Shown: positions 1 to 9,533, counted from the stretch's first letter. The stretch: 20,200 bases of DNA from Bacillota bacterium (GCA_023399455.1 JAEWPN010000241.1:1-20200), one strand, 5' to 3'. Notes: a model not told the origin generated them from the letters alone. Numbers and translations: made by a program.

Positions 1-25
1 GACGTTCTCGAAGTAATTTCAAAAG

Positions 26-50
26 AGGCAGGAGAATGAATCTCCTGCCT
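26..50. terminator. Perfect 10-bp stem-loop, probable intergenic terminator
   Basis: AGGCAGGAGA at 26-35 pairs perfectly with TCTCCTGCCT at 41-50 around a 5-nt loop. A short A run lies before the stem and a short T run after it, so it could end transcription in either direction. It most likely ends a gene left of the window and isolates the GH18 gene. The stem contains an AGGAG-like run followed by ATG, but that frame stops after six codons, so I do not read it as a gene start. Confidence 0.6.
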
Positions 51-54
51 TTGT

Positions 55-83
55 AACTGCTAATCACTATTTCGCATAATATA
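55..83 (+). promoter_or_regulatory. Possible sporulation-sigma (SigE/SigK-like) promoter of the GH18 gene
   Basis: CATAATATA at 75-83 fits the CATANNNTA -10 pattern shared by mother-cell sigma factors SigE and SigK of Bacillus. An AAC at 55-57 lies about 17 bases upstream, roughly where a SigK -35 core would sit. No good sigma-A pair with 17-bp spacing is seen. Family knowledge (YaaH and SleL are sporulation genes) makes this plausible, but the region is AT-rich and the match could be chance. Confidence 0.3.
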
Positions 84-109
84 ATACAAATCCTCTCAGG
101 ACCCTCATT

Positions 110-1249
110 ATGACTATTTATACCGTAAATGCCGGAGATACTGTGAATTCTATTGCTTCTGCCTTTGGAGTTACCGCCGATTCCATCATATATAGCAATC
201 AGCTCGCCTCCCCCTACCGCCTTGCTGTAGGTCAGGCCCTTTTACTTAACACGGGGGAAAATACTTCTGACAAAAGATTTATCTACACGAACGGCTACGC
301 TTACCCCTTCATCAACAGCTTTAACCTGACAGAAACACTGCCATATCTCACTGATCTATCCATATTTTCCTATGGCTTCACAACCACAGGCGAACTGGTT
401 CCCCCTCCTATAGACGATACATGGATGATTGCGCTCGCCAAGGAGGCAGGTACCGCTCCTATCCTTACGCTAACCCCTTTCGGCCCGGACGGCTTGTTCA
501 ACAATCATCTGATCACCGTGGTAGTAAGCGATATGGCAGTACAGCAGAATCTTATCGACCAGCTCCTGGCGATAATTTCCCAAAAAGGGTTCGAAGGCGT
601 TGATATCGATTTCGAATATATTCTGGCGGAGGACAGAGTTCCCTTTGCAGAGTTCGTTGCCAATGTACGTGCCGCTGTGAACGCCGTAGGCTATCCCGTC
701 TCCGTAGCCCTCGCACCCAAGACTTCCGACGACCAGCCGGGACTGCTTTATGGAGGAAAGGATTACGGGCTTTTGGGAGCGGCTGCGGACAGCGTACTCC
801 TTATGACATATGAATGGGGCTATACCTACGGGCCTCCCATGGCCGTGGCCCCGCTCAATAGGGTGCGGGAGGTGGTAGATTATGCCATCACGAGGATCCC
901 GATCGAGAAAATCAATCTGGGAATCCCTAATTACGGCTACGATTGGACCCTCCCCTTCGAGCGAGGGGTAACGAGGGCGCGCACCATCAGCAACACAGAA
1001 GCCGTACAGATCGCTATCGAGAATAACGTCCCCATCCAGTTCGATCAGGTAGCCATGTCGCCCTTCTTCACTTATGAAAGTGAAGGCTTATCCCACGAGG
1101 TCTGGTTCGAGGATGTACGCAGCATGAACGCGAAATTCTCCCTCGTTCAGGAATATATGCTGCGGGGCGTGGGCTATTGGACAGTTATGAACCTGTTCCG
1201 GGCTAATTGGCTGCTGCTGGCAGATACCTTTAATATCATTAAAAAATAA
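110..1249 (+). CDS. LysM domain GH18 glycosidase, SleL/YaaH-like spore peptidoglycan hydrolase
   Basis: The 379-residue protein begins with one LysM peptidoglycan-binding domain (about residues 2-47) followed by a GH18 barrel (about 60-375). The GH18 active-site motif is EGVDIDFEY at 162-170: Asp165, Asp167 and the catalytic acid Glu169 are present, and the outermost Asp of the usual DxxDxDxE is Glu. There is no signal peptide or membrane segment, as in YaaH and SleL, which are placed on spores from the mother cell. The expected role is N-acetylglucosaminidase action on cortex peptidoglycan during spore formation or germination. The upstream ribosome binding site is weak. The stop lies only 5 bp from the stop of the convergent citrate synthase gene. 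The family call is firm; the spore role is inferred from architecture. Confidence 0.88.
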   Translation: MTIYTVNAGDTVNSIASAFGVTADSIIYSNQLASPYRLAVGQALLLNTGENTSDKRFIYTNGYAYPFINSFNLTETLPYLTDLSIFSYGFTTTGELVPPPIDDTWMIALAKEAGTAPILTLTPFGPDGLFNNHLITVVVSDMAVQQNLIDQLLAIISQKGFEGVDIDFEYILAEDRVPFAEFVANVRAAVNAVGYPVSVALAPKTSDDQPGLLYGGKDYGLLGAAADSVLLMTYEWGYTYGPPMAVAPLNRVREVVDYAITRIPIEKINLGIPNYGYDWTLPFERGVTRARTISNTEAVQIAIENNVPIQFDQVAMSPFFTYESEGLSHEVWFEDVRSMNAKFSLVQEYMLRGVGYWTVMNLFRANWLLLADTFNIIKK

Positions 1250-1254
1250 CCGCT

Positions 1255-2619
1255 TTATCTTTTATCAATACCCACATATGTTCTTTCAGTCATAACAGTC
1301 TTGTAGGCGGGGCGGATGATTTTATCCACATTGATGAGCTCTTCCAGACGGTGTGCACTCCAGCCTACAATTCTCGCCATAGCGAATATGGGCGTATATA
1401 ATTCCAACGGAATATCCAGCATGCTGTATACAAAACCGCTGTAGAAGTCCACATTGGCGCTTACGCCCTTGTAAATGTTGCGCTTTTCGCCGATTACCTC
1501 CGGTGCAAGGCGCTCTATCATAGAGTAAAGCTTGAAATCCTCATCTCTCTTCTTATCTGCCGCAAGCCTTTCAACAAAGTTCTTGAATATCGTCGCTCTC
1601 GGATCCGAAATGGAGTATACCGCGTGTCCCATGCCATAAATCAAGCCGCTTTTATCAAACACCTCTTTGTTCAGCATACGGGCAAGGTAATCCTTCACTG
1701 CTTCCTCATCATCTAAGTCCTTAACGTTTTTCTTGATGTTCGCCATCATCTCCACTACCTTAATGTTCGCCCCGCCATGCTTAGGCCCCTTCAGGGAAGA
1801 AAGAGCCGCTGCGATAACAGAATAAGTGTCGGAGCCGGAAGATGTAACCACTCTTGTGGTGAAGGTAGAGTTGTTGCCGCCGCCGTGTTCCATATGGAGA
1901 ACAAGTGCAATATCCAGAACCCTCGCCTCCAATTCGCTGTATTTCTTATCCGGGCGCAGCATTCTCAGTATATTTTCAGCAGTGGATAAATTTGCATCCG
2001 GCCTATGTATATAAAAGCTATCGTCGCATTCATAGTGATTATATGCATGATATCCATAAACTGAAAGCATAGGGAAAACGCTGATCAGGCTCATACTTTG
2101 GCGAAGCACGTTCTCGATGCTCAGATCCGAAGCCTGCTTATCATAAGATGCCAGCGCCAGCACACTCTTGGTAAGAGAATTCATTATATCCTTACTAGAT
2201 GCTTTCATAATAACATCCCTCGTAAAATTCGTCGGCAAGGTACACATCAGCGACAGATTCTCCTTGAACTCGTCAAGCTGTCCCTTATCCGGAAGGCTTC
2301 CGAACAAAAGAAGATAAGCGATTTCCTCAAATCCATATCTTTTGCTGTGTTCAAAGCCCTTCACCAATTCGATAATATCGTAGCCTCGATACAGAAGACG
2401 CCCCTCACAAGGCAATCTCTTTCCGTCCACGATTTCCTGAGATTTTATCAAAGAAATATTTGTAAGACCCGCAAGAACGCCTTCGCCATTTTTATCCCTC
2501 AATCCTCGTTTCACGCCGTACTCGTCGAACAAGGTGCTTCCTATATTACCGTTTTCAATACATACCTTGCTGTATTTTGCGGTATAATTATCAATTTGCT
2601 CTTTCTTGCTGTTTCTCAT
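1255..2619 (-). CDS. gltA: Citrate synthase (citrate/2-methylcitrate synthase family)
   Basis: The 454-residue protein condenses oxaloacetate with acetyl-CoA to make citrate, the entry to the oxidative branch that leads to 2-oxoglutarate and glutamate. The three catalytic residues of the family are visible: His281 in GPKHGG, His332 in GMGHAVY and Asp391 in VDFYSG. The substrate-binding HMEHGGG at 242-248 and Arg424 in AHRLEE are also present. It carries an N-terminal extension of about 50 residues compared with short bacterial enzymes, as in many clostridial homologues. The start has a good AGGAG site 7 bases upstream. It lies 22 bp downstream of the MarR gene on the same strand, so the two are probably cotranscribed. 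No aconitase or isocitrate dehydrogenase gene is in the window. A 2-methylcitrate synthase activity cannot be excluded from sequence alone. Confidence 0.92.
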   Translation of the reverse strand: MRNSKKEQIDNYTAKYSKVCIENGNIGSTLFDEYGVKRGLRDKNGEGVLAGLTNISLIKSQEIVDGKRLPCEGRLLYRGYDIIELVKGFEHSKRYGFEEIAYLLLFGSLPDKGQLDEFKENLSLMCTLPTNFTRDVIMKASSKDIMNSLTKSVLALASYDKQASDLSIENVLRQSMSLISVFPMLSVYGYHAYNHYECDDSFYIHRPDANLSTAENILRMLRPDKKYSELEARVLDIALVLHMEHGGGNNSTFTTRVVTSSGSDTYSVIAAALSSLKGPKHGGANIKVVEMMANIKKNVKDLDDEEAVKDYLARMLNKEVFDKSGLIYGMGHAVYSISDPRATIFKNFVERLAADKKRDEDFKLYSMIERLAPEVIGEKRNIYKGVSANVDFYSGFVYSMLDIPLELYTPIFAMARIVGWSAHRLEELINVDKIIRPAYKTVMTERTYVGIDKR

Positions 2620-2641
2620 AGTCTTTCTCCTTTTCTATTTC

Positions 2642-3079
2642 CTAAAAAGTTCCCAGTTCCTCATTAATATTGTGTGCAATTTTCCTTCCTACCTGTAGCA
2701 TCACCTTCTTTTCTTCCTCTGTGACATCCTTATAAATAATGTCCGCAAGGCCTTTTCTCAGCTTCTCCAGTTCCTCACAGACCGGCTCCGCGTCCTTCGT
2801 AAGCTCCAGATGAATGCACCTTCTGTCCTGCTCATCCGCCTTCCCCGTCAAATAACCACGTTCCGTCAAATGCTCGATGGCGTGGGAAATATGGGCCTTT
2901 GAAAAAAACTTATTCTCCGCGATATCCCTCGCCGTATCATATCTTCCATTTCGCAGGAAGAGCAGGATTTCTATTTCTATCTTGTGCAATCCATACTTTT
3001 CCGTAATGAGGTTGCTCATTTTCTCATAAAGCTTTTTAAACTGCTGACCGTTTAACAACGTCTCAAAATCGTTATTCAC
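2642..3079 (-). CDS. MarR-family transcriptional regulator
   Basis: The 145-residue protein has the MarR winged-helix layout: an N-terminal dimer helix, a helix-turn-helix around residues 35-75 (ARDIAENKFFSKAHISHAIEHL) and a wing with the typical DEQDRR turn at 82-87. The start is GTG, preceded by AGAGGA at 7-base spacing; an upstream ATG is closed by a stop after seven codons. The gene is followed closely by citrate synthase, so the simplest inference is an autoregulated pair, with the citrate synthase under MarR control. The ligand is unknown. A promoter and a 10-bp inverted repeat lie just upstream. The family is clear; the target is inference. Confidence 0.85.
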   Translation of the reverse strand: MNNDFETLLNGQQFKKLYEKMSNLITEKYGLHKIEIEILLFLRNGRYDTARDIAENKFFSKAHISHAIEHLTERGYLTGKADEQDRRCIHLELTKDAEPVCEELEKLRKGLADIIYKDVTEEEKKVMLQVGRKIAHNINEELGTF

Positions 3080-3130
3080 AATTGCTTCCTCTCATGATGA
3101 CCGCTCCAAAAATTTTGCCGACAACAGGCA

Positions 3131-3181
3131 AACTGCTCTTAAACAAATCTTTTTGCAAAAATAGTTTACAAAAGAACAGTT
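3131..3181 (-). promoter_or_regulatory. Inverted repeat in the leader of the MarR gene, candidate operator
   Basis: AACTGCTCTT at 3131-3140 and AAGAACAGTT at 3172-3181 are inverted copies with 9 of 10 matches, separated by 31 bp. They lie between the proposed -10 box and the GTG start of the MarR gene, where an autorepressor could bind. The wide spacing is unusual for a single MarR dimer site, so two separate half-occupied sites or a leader stem-loop are alternatives. Confidence 0.35.
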
Positions 3182-3193
3182 CACTTATAAACA

Positions 3194-3222
3194 ATTTTCA
3201 CATATATACTTTTATCTGTCAA
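3194..3222 (-). promoter_or_regulatory. Sigma-A type promoter for marR-gltA
   Basis: On the minus strand TTGACA (3222-3217) is a perfect -35 box, followed after 17 bp by GAAAAT (3199-3194), a 4-of-6 match to TATAAT. It sits just downstream of the ATP synthase terminator and about 115 bp upstream of the MarR start codon, as expected for a new transcription unit. Confidence 0.55.
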
Positions 3223-3242
3223 TATTTTTTTATGGAAGAACT

Positions 3243-3291
3243 AAAAAAGGAGGGCACCAAAGCACGAATTCATATCGTACCTTGGTACCCT
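3243..3291 (-). terminator. Rho-independent terminator of the ATP synthase operon
   Basis: In the minus-strand RNA, 3291-3275 pairs with 3267-3251 over 17 uninterrupted base pairs around a 7-nt loop, followed by CC and a run of six U (3248-3243). Three of the pairs are G-U; on the plus strand the same positions would be A-C mismatches. This fixes the direction of action as the ATP synthase operon, whose last stop codon lies 24 bp upstream. Confidence 0.88.
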
Positions 3292-3315
3292 CTTCTATCA
3301 CAATTCAATTTATAC

Positions 3316-3726
3316 TCAATACTTGTGTTTGTCTACTGTTTTCAATCTGCTCATAGCTCGGGACAAAGCAGCCTGCGTATGGTAATATTCGCGAAGGCTC
3401 TGCTTCTGGCGCAAGTTCTCCATCGCTCTCTCTTCTGCCTCTCTGGCTCGCGCGATATCAATATCCTCCGGCCGCTCCACCGTCTGTACAAGAAGAGTAG
3501 CACGATTATTTATTATTTTAAAAAATCCGATCCCCACCAAAGCTTCTATTTCGGTTCCATCCTCAAGCTTAATCCGGATTTCGCCTTCCTTTACGGCAAT
3601 TACCATGTTCTCATGGTGTGCCTGAATTCCTACCAGACCATCAAGAGAAGGAATAATGAGAGACGCACAGTGCCCATCAAAAAAAGTCTTGTCCGCAGCC
3701 ATTACTATTAAGCTATATGTCTCCAT
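3316..3726 (-). CDS. atpC: F1Fo ATP synthase epsilon subunit
   Basis: The 136-residue protein is the central-stalk epsilon subunit, which contacts gamma and the c-ring and can inhibit ATP hydrolysis. The N-terminal beta-sandwich is visible in GHCASLIIPSLDGLVGIQAHHENM and in the KIINNRATLLVQTVERPEDID segment, followed by the C-terminal helical hairpin (about residues 88-136) containing the usual ARAREAEERA motif. It is the last gene of the operon, 19 bp downstream of atpD, with a GAGGTG ribosome binding site. Length and domain order are normal for the family. Confidence 0.93.
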   Translation of the reverse strand: METYSLIVMAADKTFFDGHCASLIIPSLDGLVGIQAHHENMVIAVKEGEIRIKLEDGTEIEALVGIGFFKIINNRATLLVQTVERPEDIDIARAREAEERAMENLRQKQSLREYYHTQAALSRAMSRLKTVDKHKY

Positions 3727-3745
3727 ATCAACACCTCTCTCTTAT

Positions 3746-5146
<1,401 letters not shown>

Positions 5147-6040
5147 CTAACTTAACTTCTTTTTCTTCTGGGCTTTCGCGCCGCTGATTACCTCAGTAAT
5201 CTGCTGCGTAATCACCGCCTGCCTTGCTCTATTATACATGATATCGAGTTCCCATAACATTTTCTCCGCATTGTCCACAGCAGCTTCCATCGCCATCATC
5301 CGGGAATTCTGCTCACTGCAGAAGGATTCTACCAGCGCTCCGTAAACGAAGCCTACAAAATAATCCACCGCAATATGGTTCACCACCGCACAAGCATTTG
5401 GCTTCAGTGCCAATTCCTCCATGTGTACCCCGACAGGAGGTATTATATGGAAATCCGATTTCTTCAAGGGGAGCAGCTTCACAGTTTCAGCTTCCGCCTG
5501 CATGAAATTCGCCATCTTCGTATAGGTAATGTAAACCTCATCCAGCCTGCCCTCTTTGTACATATCAAGAACGATTTCGGCAATTCTTCTTGCCCTTCCA
5601 AGGGTAGGGTTCTGAACAGTATATTGAAATTCCTCTTCGATGTCCATTTTCCTGCGTTTAAAATACTGACGCCCTACTTCTCCTACAACAAACAACACCG
5701 GATTCTCACACCTTTTAAGATGTTCATCCACCAATTTTAAAATGTTGTGATTATAAGCCCCAACCAAACCTTTATCGGCGGTTACTACAATATATCCAAC
5801 CTTTTTTTCTTTCTGGTTCTTCTGCTCATTCTGCTCGAAGTAAATGTTCTTCACGTCCGGAATGTGGCGGAGTATCTGGCTCATAGTATTTTGCAGAGTA
5901 AAGAAATAAGGTTCCGTCGCTTCCAGATTCTTTTTTGCTTTCTTAAGCTTCGAAGAAGAAATCATATACATCGCGTTGGTAATCTTCATCGTATCCTGTA
6001 TACTTTTCTTCCTGACTTGAATTTCTTTTATACTTGCCAT
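5147..6040 (-). CDS. atpG: F1Fo ATP synthase gamma subunit
   Basis: The 297-residue protein is the rotating central shaft of F1. The N-terminal helix (IKEIQVRKKSIQDTMKITNAMYMISSSKLKKA) and the C-terminal helix (MEAAVDNAEKMLWELDIMYNRARQAVITQQI) that form its coiled coil are both typical, as is the TADKGLVGAYN strand in the middle. An AGGTGA site lies 6 bases before the ATG. The spacing to atpA is 6 bp, so translation is probably coupled. Confidence 0.96.
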   Translation of the reverse strand: MASIKEIQVRKKSIQDTMKITNAMYMISSSKLKKAKKNLEATEPYFFTLQNTMSQILRHIPDVKNIYFEQNEQKNQKEKKVGYIVVTADKGLVGAYNHNILKLVDEHLKRCENPVLFVVGEVGRQYFKRRKMDIEEEFQYTVQNPTLGRARRIAEIVLDMYKEGRLDEVYITYTKMANFMQAEAETVKLLPLKKSDFHIIPPVGVHMEELALKPNACAVVNHIAVDYFVGFVYGALVESFCSEQNSRMMAMEAAVDNAEKMLWELDIMYNRARQAVITQQITEVISGAKAQKKKKLS

Positions 6041-6046
6041 TCTCTA

Positions 6047-7549
6047 TCACCTGCTCTTATATTCCTTGGCCGCCTCCATAATCTGTTCTATCAACTCATC
6101 CGTTAAGGCTTTCTTTTCTTCGATTTCAAAACCTATCTTAGGAAATTTCCTATCTATGAATTCCAGTATTGCCTTCTGATATTCCTTTATCTTCTTCATC
6201 TCTACCGAATCAAAAATACGATTGTTGGCCAGGCAAAGCGTCATTACCTGCTCATGCAAGGAGAGCGGGTGCGCCAGGGGCTGCTTCAACAGCTCCATCA
6301 ACACCTTACCGTGCTGGAGCTGACGCTTCGTATTATCGTCCAAATCAGAACTGAACTGGGTAAACACTTCCATTTCCCTGTACTGTGCCAAATCGATACG
6401 GATACTTCCCGACGCCTTTTTCATCGCCTTCGTCTGTGCGGCACCGCCTACACGGGATACGGACAATCCTACGTTTACCGCCGGTCTCATACCTGCGAAG
6501 AACAAATCGCTTTCCAGAAAAATCTGCCCGTCGGTAATGGAAATAACGTTTGTAGGAATATAGGAGGATACGTCTCCTGCCTGTGTCTCTACGATAGGAA
6601 GAGCTGTGATGGAACCGCCACCCGATTCATCGTTCAAACGGCTGGAACGCTCCAATAATCTGGAATGAAGGTAGAATACGTCCCCCGGGTATGCCTCACG
6701 TCCGGGCGGACGCTCCAGCAAGAGGGACAACGCACGGTATGCCACTGCGTGCTTGGATAAATCGTCGTATACCATGAGCACGTCTTTTCCCTGATACATA
6801 AAATACTCGCCCAATGCCGTACCGGCATAAGGAGCGATATATTGCAGTGAAGCCGGTTCACTGGCTGTAGAAACAAGCACGATCGTATAATCCAAAGCGC
6901 CGTGGTGTTCCAGTGTGGAAACCAGTTTTGCCACGCTGGATGCCTTCTGGCCGATGGCTACGTAAATACAGATAACTCCTTTTCCCCTTTGGTTGATAAT
7001 CGTATCCAAAGCAATGGAAGTCTTTCCGGTCTGTCTGTCTCCGATAATCAGCTCTCTTTGTCCGCGTCCAATAGGAAACATGGAGTCAATGGACAAGATT
7101 CCCGTCTCCAAGGGAGTATTTACGGATTTACGCTGAGTAATTCCCGGGGCTTCTTCTTCTATCGGTCTGTAATCCTTGGCGGGAATCTCTCCCTTTCCAT
7201 CTACCGGCTCGCCCAGCGCATTGATGATTCTTCCGATATAACCTTCTCCCACGGGGATGCCTGCTTTTTTTTTCGTTCTTATTACTTTGGTACCCTCTTT
7301 TATTCCAGTATCGCTGCCAAAGAGAATACATCCGATTTCATTTCTTCGAATGTCCTGCACCATGCCCTTGATACCATTATCAAATATAACAATCTCACCA
7401 TACATGGCATGGTCTATACCATATATGGTAGCAATTCCATCTCCTACCCAGATAACAGAACCAACTTCCTGCTCTTCGGCATCCCAGTTGTAATTTTCAA
7501 CCTCTTCTTTTAAAATAGAAATAATGTCTGCTGCACTGATCGCACTCAC
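6047..7549 (-). CDS. atpA: F1Fo ATP synthase alpha subunit
   Basis: The protein forms the non-catalytic nucleotide sites of F1. The P-loop GDRQTGKT, the [14 protein letters not shown] segment and the [22 protein letters not shown] signature are intact. I place the start at the GTG at 7549 (500 residues, beginning [14 protein letters not shown]) because GGGAGG lies 8 bases before it. A GTG three codons upstream at 7558 would overlap the atpH stop by 4 bp but abuts the same GGGAGG with no spacing. With the chosen start the ribosome binding site overlaps the end of atpH, which suggests coupled translation. Confidence 0.96.
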   Translation of the reverse strand: MSAISAADIISILKEEVENYNWDAEEQEVGSVIWVGDGIATIYGIDHAMYGEIVIFDNGIKGMVQDIRRNEIGCILFGSDTGIKEGTKVIRTKKKAGIPVGEGYIGRIINALGEPVDGKGEIPAKDYRPIEEEAPGITQRKSVNTPLETGILSIDSMFPIGRGQRELIIGDRQTGKTSIALDTIINQRGKGVICIYVAIGQKASSVAKLVSTLEHHGALDYTIVLVSTASEPASLQYIAPYAGTALGEYFMYQGKDVLMVYDDLSKHAVAYRALSLLLERPPGREAYPGDVFYLHSRLLERSSRLNDESGGGSITALPIVETQAGDVSSYIPTNVISITDGQIFLESDLFFAGMRPAVNVGLSVSRVGGAAQTKAMKKASGSIRIDLAQYREMEVFTQFSSDLDDNTKRQLQHGKVLMELLKQPLAHPLSLHEQVMTLCLANNRIFDSVEMKKIKEYQKAILEFIDRKFPKIGFEIEEKKALTDELIEQIMEAAKEYKSR

Positions 7550-7554
7550 AGCTT

Positions 7555-8058
7555 TCACCTCCCAGTTATTTTTTTCTCCAATTGATGCAGACGCCCTTCA
7601 TAGCTGAAGTCAAATTCTATCCCGTCCGCTTTCAACAGATAGCCGCCAAGAAGAGATTCGTCCTTCTCTTCCGCCAACAATACTTCTTCACAAGAAAACT
7701 TCTCCTTTAGAAATTGTACTATCCGTTCTTTCTCCGTTTTCTCGAGAGGATTTACATAATATATTTGTCCATGCAAGATTCCATGCTGCTTCTCATAATG
7801 CTCGCGATAGGCAATAAATGCGTTCATAAGTTGACCAATCCGTCCATATTTGCATAAAAGCTTTAAAAAAACGGACATTTTTCCATCGAAGATCCGATCG
7901 ATCACCGCATATTTCTTTTTCCGTAAAATAGTAGGGTTCTGCAGGATATTAAGCAGCTTGGGCTCTTCTTCAAACAATTTTGCAGCCCGCTCTACCTCTT
8001 CTTTCGGTATGGAAAGCTCGTACAACACCTTCCCATAATTATTGGCTGTTTGCGTCAT
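7555..8058 (-). CDS. atpH: F1Fo ATP synthase delta subunit
   Basis: The 167-residue protein is the delta subunit that attaches F1 to the peripheral stalk. The N-terminal helical bundle begins with the typical NYGKVLYEL segment, and the C-terminal domain contains the [40 protein letters not shown] stretch, which matches the family's conserved end (GG..hk.gd...D.Sv...L). The start overlaps the end of atpF by 20 bp, a GGGTGAG site lies upstream, and it runs directly into atpA. Delta subunits are poorly conserved, but position and the C-terminal motif make the call secure. Confidence 0.93.
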   Translation of the reverse strand: MTQTANNYGKVLYELSIPKEEVERAAKLFEEEPKLLNILQNPTILRKKKYAVIDRIFDGKMSVFLKLLCKYGRIGQLMNAFIAYREHYEKQHGILHGQIYYVNPLEKTEKERIVQFLKEKFSCEEVLLAEEKDESLLGGYLLKADGIEFDFSYEGRLHQLEKKITGR

Positions 8059-8488
8059 TTATCTCACCCGACTTTAATATTTTTCTCGCAGCCATCAAAG
8101 CAAGGCCGGCAATCTGACTTTCTGCTTCCCGTCTTGCTCTCTCCTGCTGGTTATCGATTTCCTTCTTCGCTCTTTCCATGAGCCTGTCGGATTCGGCCTT
8201 GGCTTCTTCCATAATCTGAGCCTTTTCTTCCAGCGCCTGCTCCTTTGCCTGCAACACAATTTCTTCGGCTTCTCTTTCTGCCGAATCCATCTTCGTTTCG
8301 TATCGCTCTTTTAATTCCATGGCCTGCTCTTGATTTTTCTTTGCATCGCCCAATTGTCCCTGAATCAACTGCTCACGTTTTTCGATAATTCCCATTACGG
8401 GCTTTACCAAAAATTTTTTCATAAGCCAGTATAATACAAACACATTTATAATAGTAAATACAATATTCCAAAAGTTTATATTCAGCAT
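8039..8488 (-). CDS. atpF: F1Fo ATP synthase subunit b
   Basis: The protein forms the peripheral stalk: one N-terminal membrane helix (about residues 8-24, IVFTIINVFVLYWLMKK) followed by a long, charged coiled coil rich in Glu, Lys and Ala. I choose the ATG at 8488 (149 residues, starting MLNINFWN) because family b subunits begin just before the membrane helix and a GGCGGAAGG site lies upstream. The frame stays open to 8551, but the extra 21 residues are encoded by a 19-bp tandem repeat and are unlikely to be translated. The end overlaps atpH by 20 bp. Confidence 0.93.
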   Translation of the reverse strand: MLNINFWNIVFTIINVFVLYWLMKKFLVKPVMGIIEKREQLIQGQLGDAKKNQEQAMELKERYETKMDSAEREAEEIVLQAKEQALEEKAQIMEEAKAESDRLMERAKKEIDNQQERARREAESQIAGLALMAARKILKSGEINDANSQ

Positions 8489-8515
8489 ATTGCCTTCCGC
8501 CTTTCTCATATTAAT

Positions 8516-8567
8516 GAGTAAAAAACACTCATCTGAGTAAAAAACACTCATCTGGAAACGCTCCAGA
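8516..8567 (-). repeat. Two perfect 19-bp tandem repeats plus a stem-loop in the atpE-atpF gap
   Basis: GAGTAAAAAACACTCATCT occurs at 8516-8534 and again without a gap at 8535-8553. In the minus-strand RNA each unit can form a small hairpin (ATGAGT with ACTCAT around a U-rich loop). The adjoining TCTGGA (8551-8556) and TCCAGA (8562-8567) form a third hairpin. The cluster lies between the stop of atpE (8576) and the start of atpF (8488), where stoichiometry between c and b subunits is often set at the mRNA level. Function is inferred from position only. Confidence 0.6.
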
Positions 8568-8575
8568 CAGTATAC

Positions 8576-8806
8576 TTACTTCAATAACAGAACAATTAAC
8601 AATGCAATAACGAAACCGTAAATAGCTGTCGCCTCTGCAAGTGCACAGCCGATAAGCAATGTGGTTCTGATCTTGGCATCTGCTTCAGGCTGTCTGGCAA
8701 TAGCGTCTGCTGCCTTTCCGGTTGCGAGACTGATACCGATACCTGCACCAAGACCTGTAAAAACTGCGATCGCTGCTCCAATAGCTACTAATATTGTTGA
8801 ATCCAT
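8576..8806 (-). CDS. atpE: F1Fo ATP synthase subunit c
   Basis: The 76-residue protolipid has two membrane helices (about residues 4-27 and 49-75) joined by the conserved polar loop ARQPEA (37-42). The ion-carrying carboxylate is Glu58 in [10 protein letters not shown]. Compared with the well-studied Na+ ring of Ilyobacter, the glutamine ligand is Ile25 and the serine after the glutamate is Ala59, so proton coupling is the better prediction. The ribosome binding site AAAAGGAG, 8 bases before the ATG, is the strongest in the operon, fitting the need for many c copies. It is followed by a hairpin-rich gap before atpF. Confidence 0.96.
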   Translation of the reverse strand: MDSTILVAIGAAIAVFTGLGAGIGISLATGKAADAIARQPEADAKIRTTLLIGCALAEATAIYGFVIALLIVLLLK

Positions 8807-8843
8807 AATAAATACTCCTTTTCACTTTGTAATTTTATTTTTA

Positions 8844-9533
8844 TTAATCTTCTACAGCTTCTCCGACAAACAGAGAAGTCAGAAACACGAAAACATACGC
8901 CTGAATCAAACCGTCGAAAATATCGAAGTACAAACTGAATGCAACTGGCACAACAGCCGGTACGATCAGTTTGATCAGCCCCATTACTACGAAAGATCCC
9001 AACACATTACCAAAAAGCCGCATGCAAAGGGATAATGGCCGTATAAATACTTCCAAAATATTGATAGGAAGCATTATGGCAATAGGCTGGGCAAAGCTTT
9101 TTAAAAAGCCCTTCAGTCCTTTTTGCCTCAGACCTGCTATCTCAATCAGCATAATACTTATGAGCGCCAGTGCTATCGTTACATTCAAATCCTTTGTCGG
9201 AGGCTTAAAACCAAACAATCCTATTAAATCTGCCATGCCGATATACAGCGCTGCAGTAATCAAATACGGAATGTATTTCCTCCCACGGTGTCCAACACAC
9301 CCCTCAACAAATCCATATAAACCTCCGATGGCCGTCTCCAACATCAATTGCTTTCGCCCTACATTTTCCACCTTCAGGTTCCGCACGAGTATAATCGAAG
9401 CCAACGTCAATACCGCCATAATTATCCAAGTGACCACCACCGACTCCAAAACGGGAATTCCACCGAAAAGGGGAATCGTAAATACGACCTCGCAATTCAG
9501 TTCTCCCAGTAAGGACTCAACGAAAGCATCCAT
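8844..9533 (-). CDS. atpB: F1Fo ATP synthase subunit a
   Basis: The integral membrane protein forms the ion half-channels next to the c-ring. The essential stator arginine is visible in RPLSLCMRLFGN, about residue 172 from the chosen start, and the C-terminal helix carries the conserved LIQAYVFVFL motif. About five membrane helices can be traced. I place the start at ATG 9533 (229 residues, MDAFVESLLG), with AAGGA 10 bases upstream. An ATG at 9563 in the same frame has only a weak site. This is the first gene of the operon; no atpI is seen before it. Confidence 0.94.
   Translation of the reverse strand: MDAFVESLLGELNCEVVFTIPLFGGIPVLESVVVTWIIMAVLTLASIILVRNLKVENVGRKQLMLETAIGGLYGFVEGCVGHRGRKYIPYLITAALYIGMADLIGLFGFKPPTKDLNVTIALALISIMLIEIAGLRQKGLKGFLKSFAQPIAIMLPINILEVFIRPLSLCMRLFGNVLGSFVVMGLIKLIVPAVVPVAFSLYFDIFDGLIQAYVFVFLTSLFVGEAVED

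Noticed and set aside
2098..2667. 189-codon plus-strand open frame opposite citrate synthase
   Set aside because: It is the antisense shadow of a gene with intact catalytic residues; no family resemblance.
3131..3191. FabT-type operator upstream of the MarR gene
   Set aside because: TAGTTTACAAA resembles half of such a site, but the matching half is missing and no fatty acid genes are nearby.
3082..3711. 209-codon plus-strand open frame opposite atpC and the terminator
   Set aside because: It runs through the atp terminator, the marR promoter and the antisense of atpC; composition is not protein-like.
8516..8553. CRISPR-like tandem repeat
   Set aside because: Only two units with no spacer between them and no cas genes; a simple tandem duplication.
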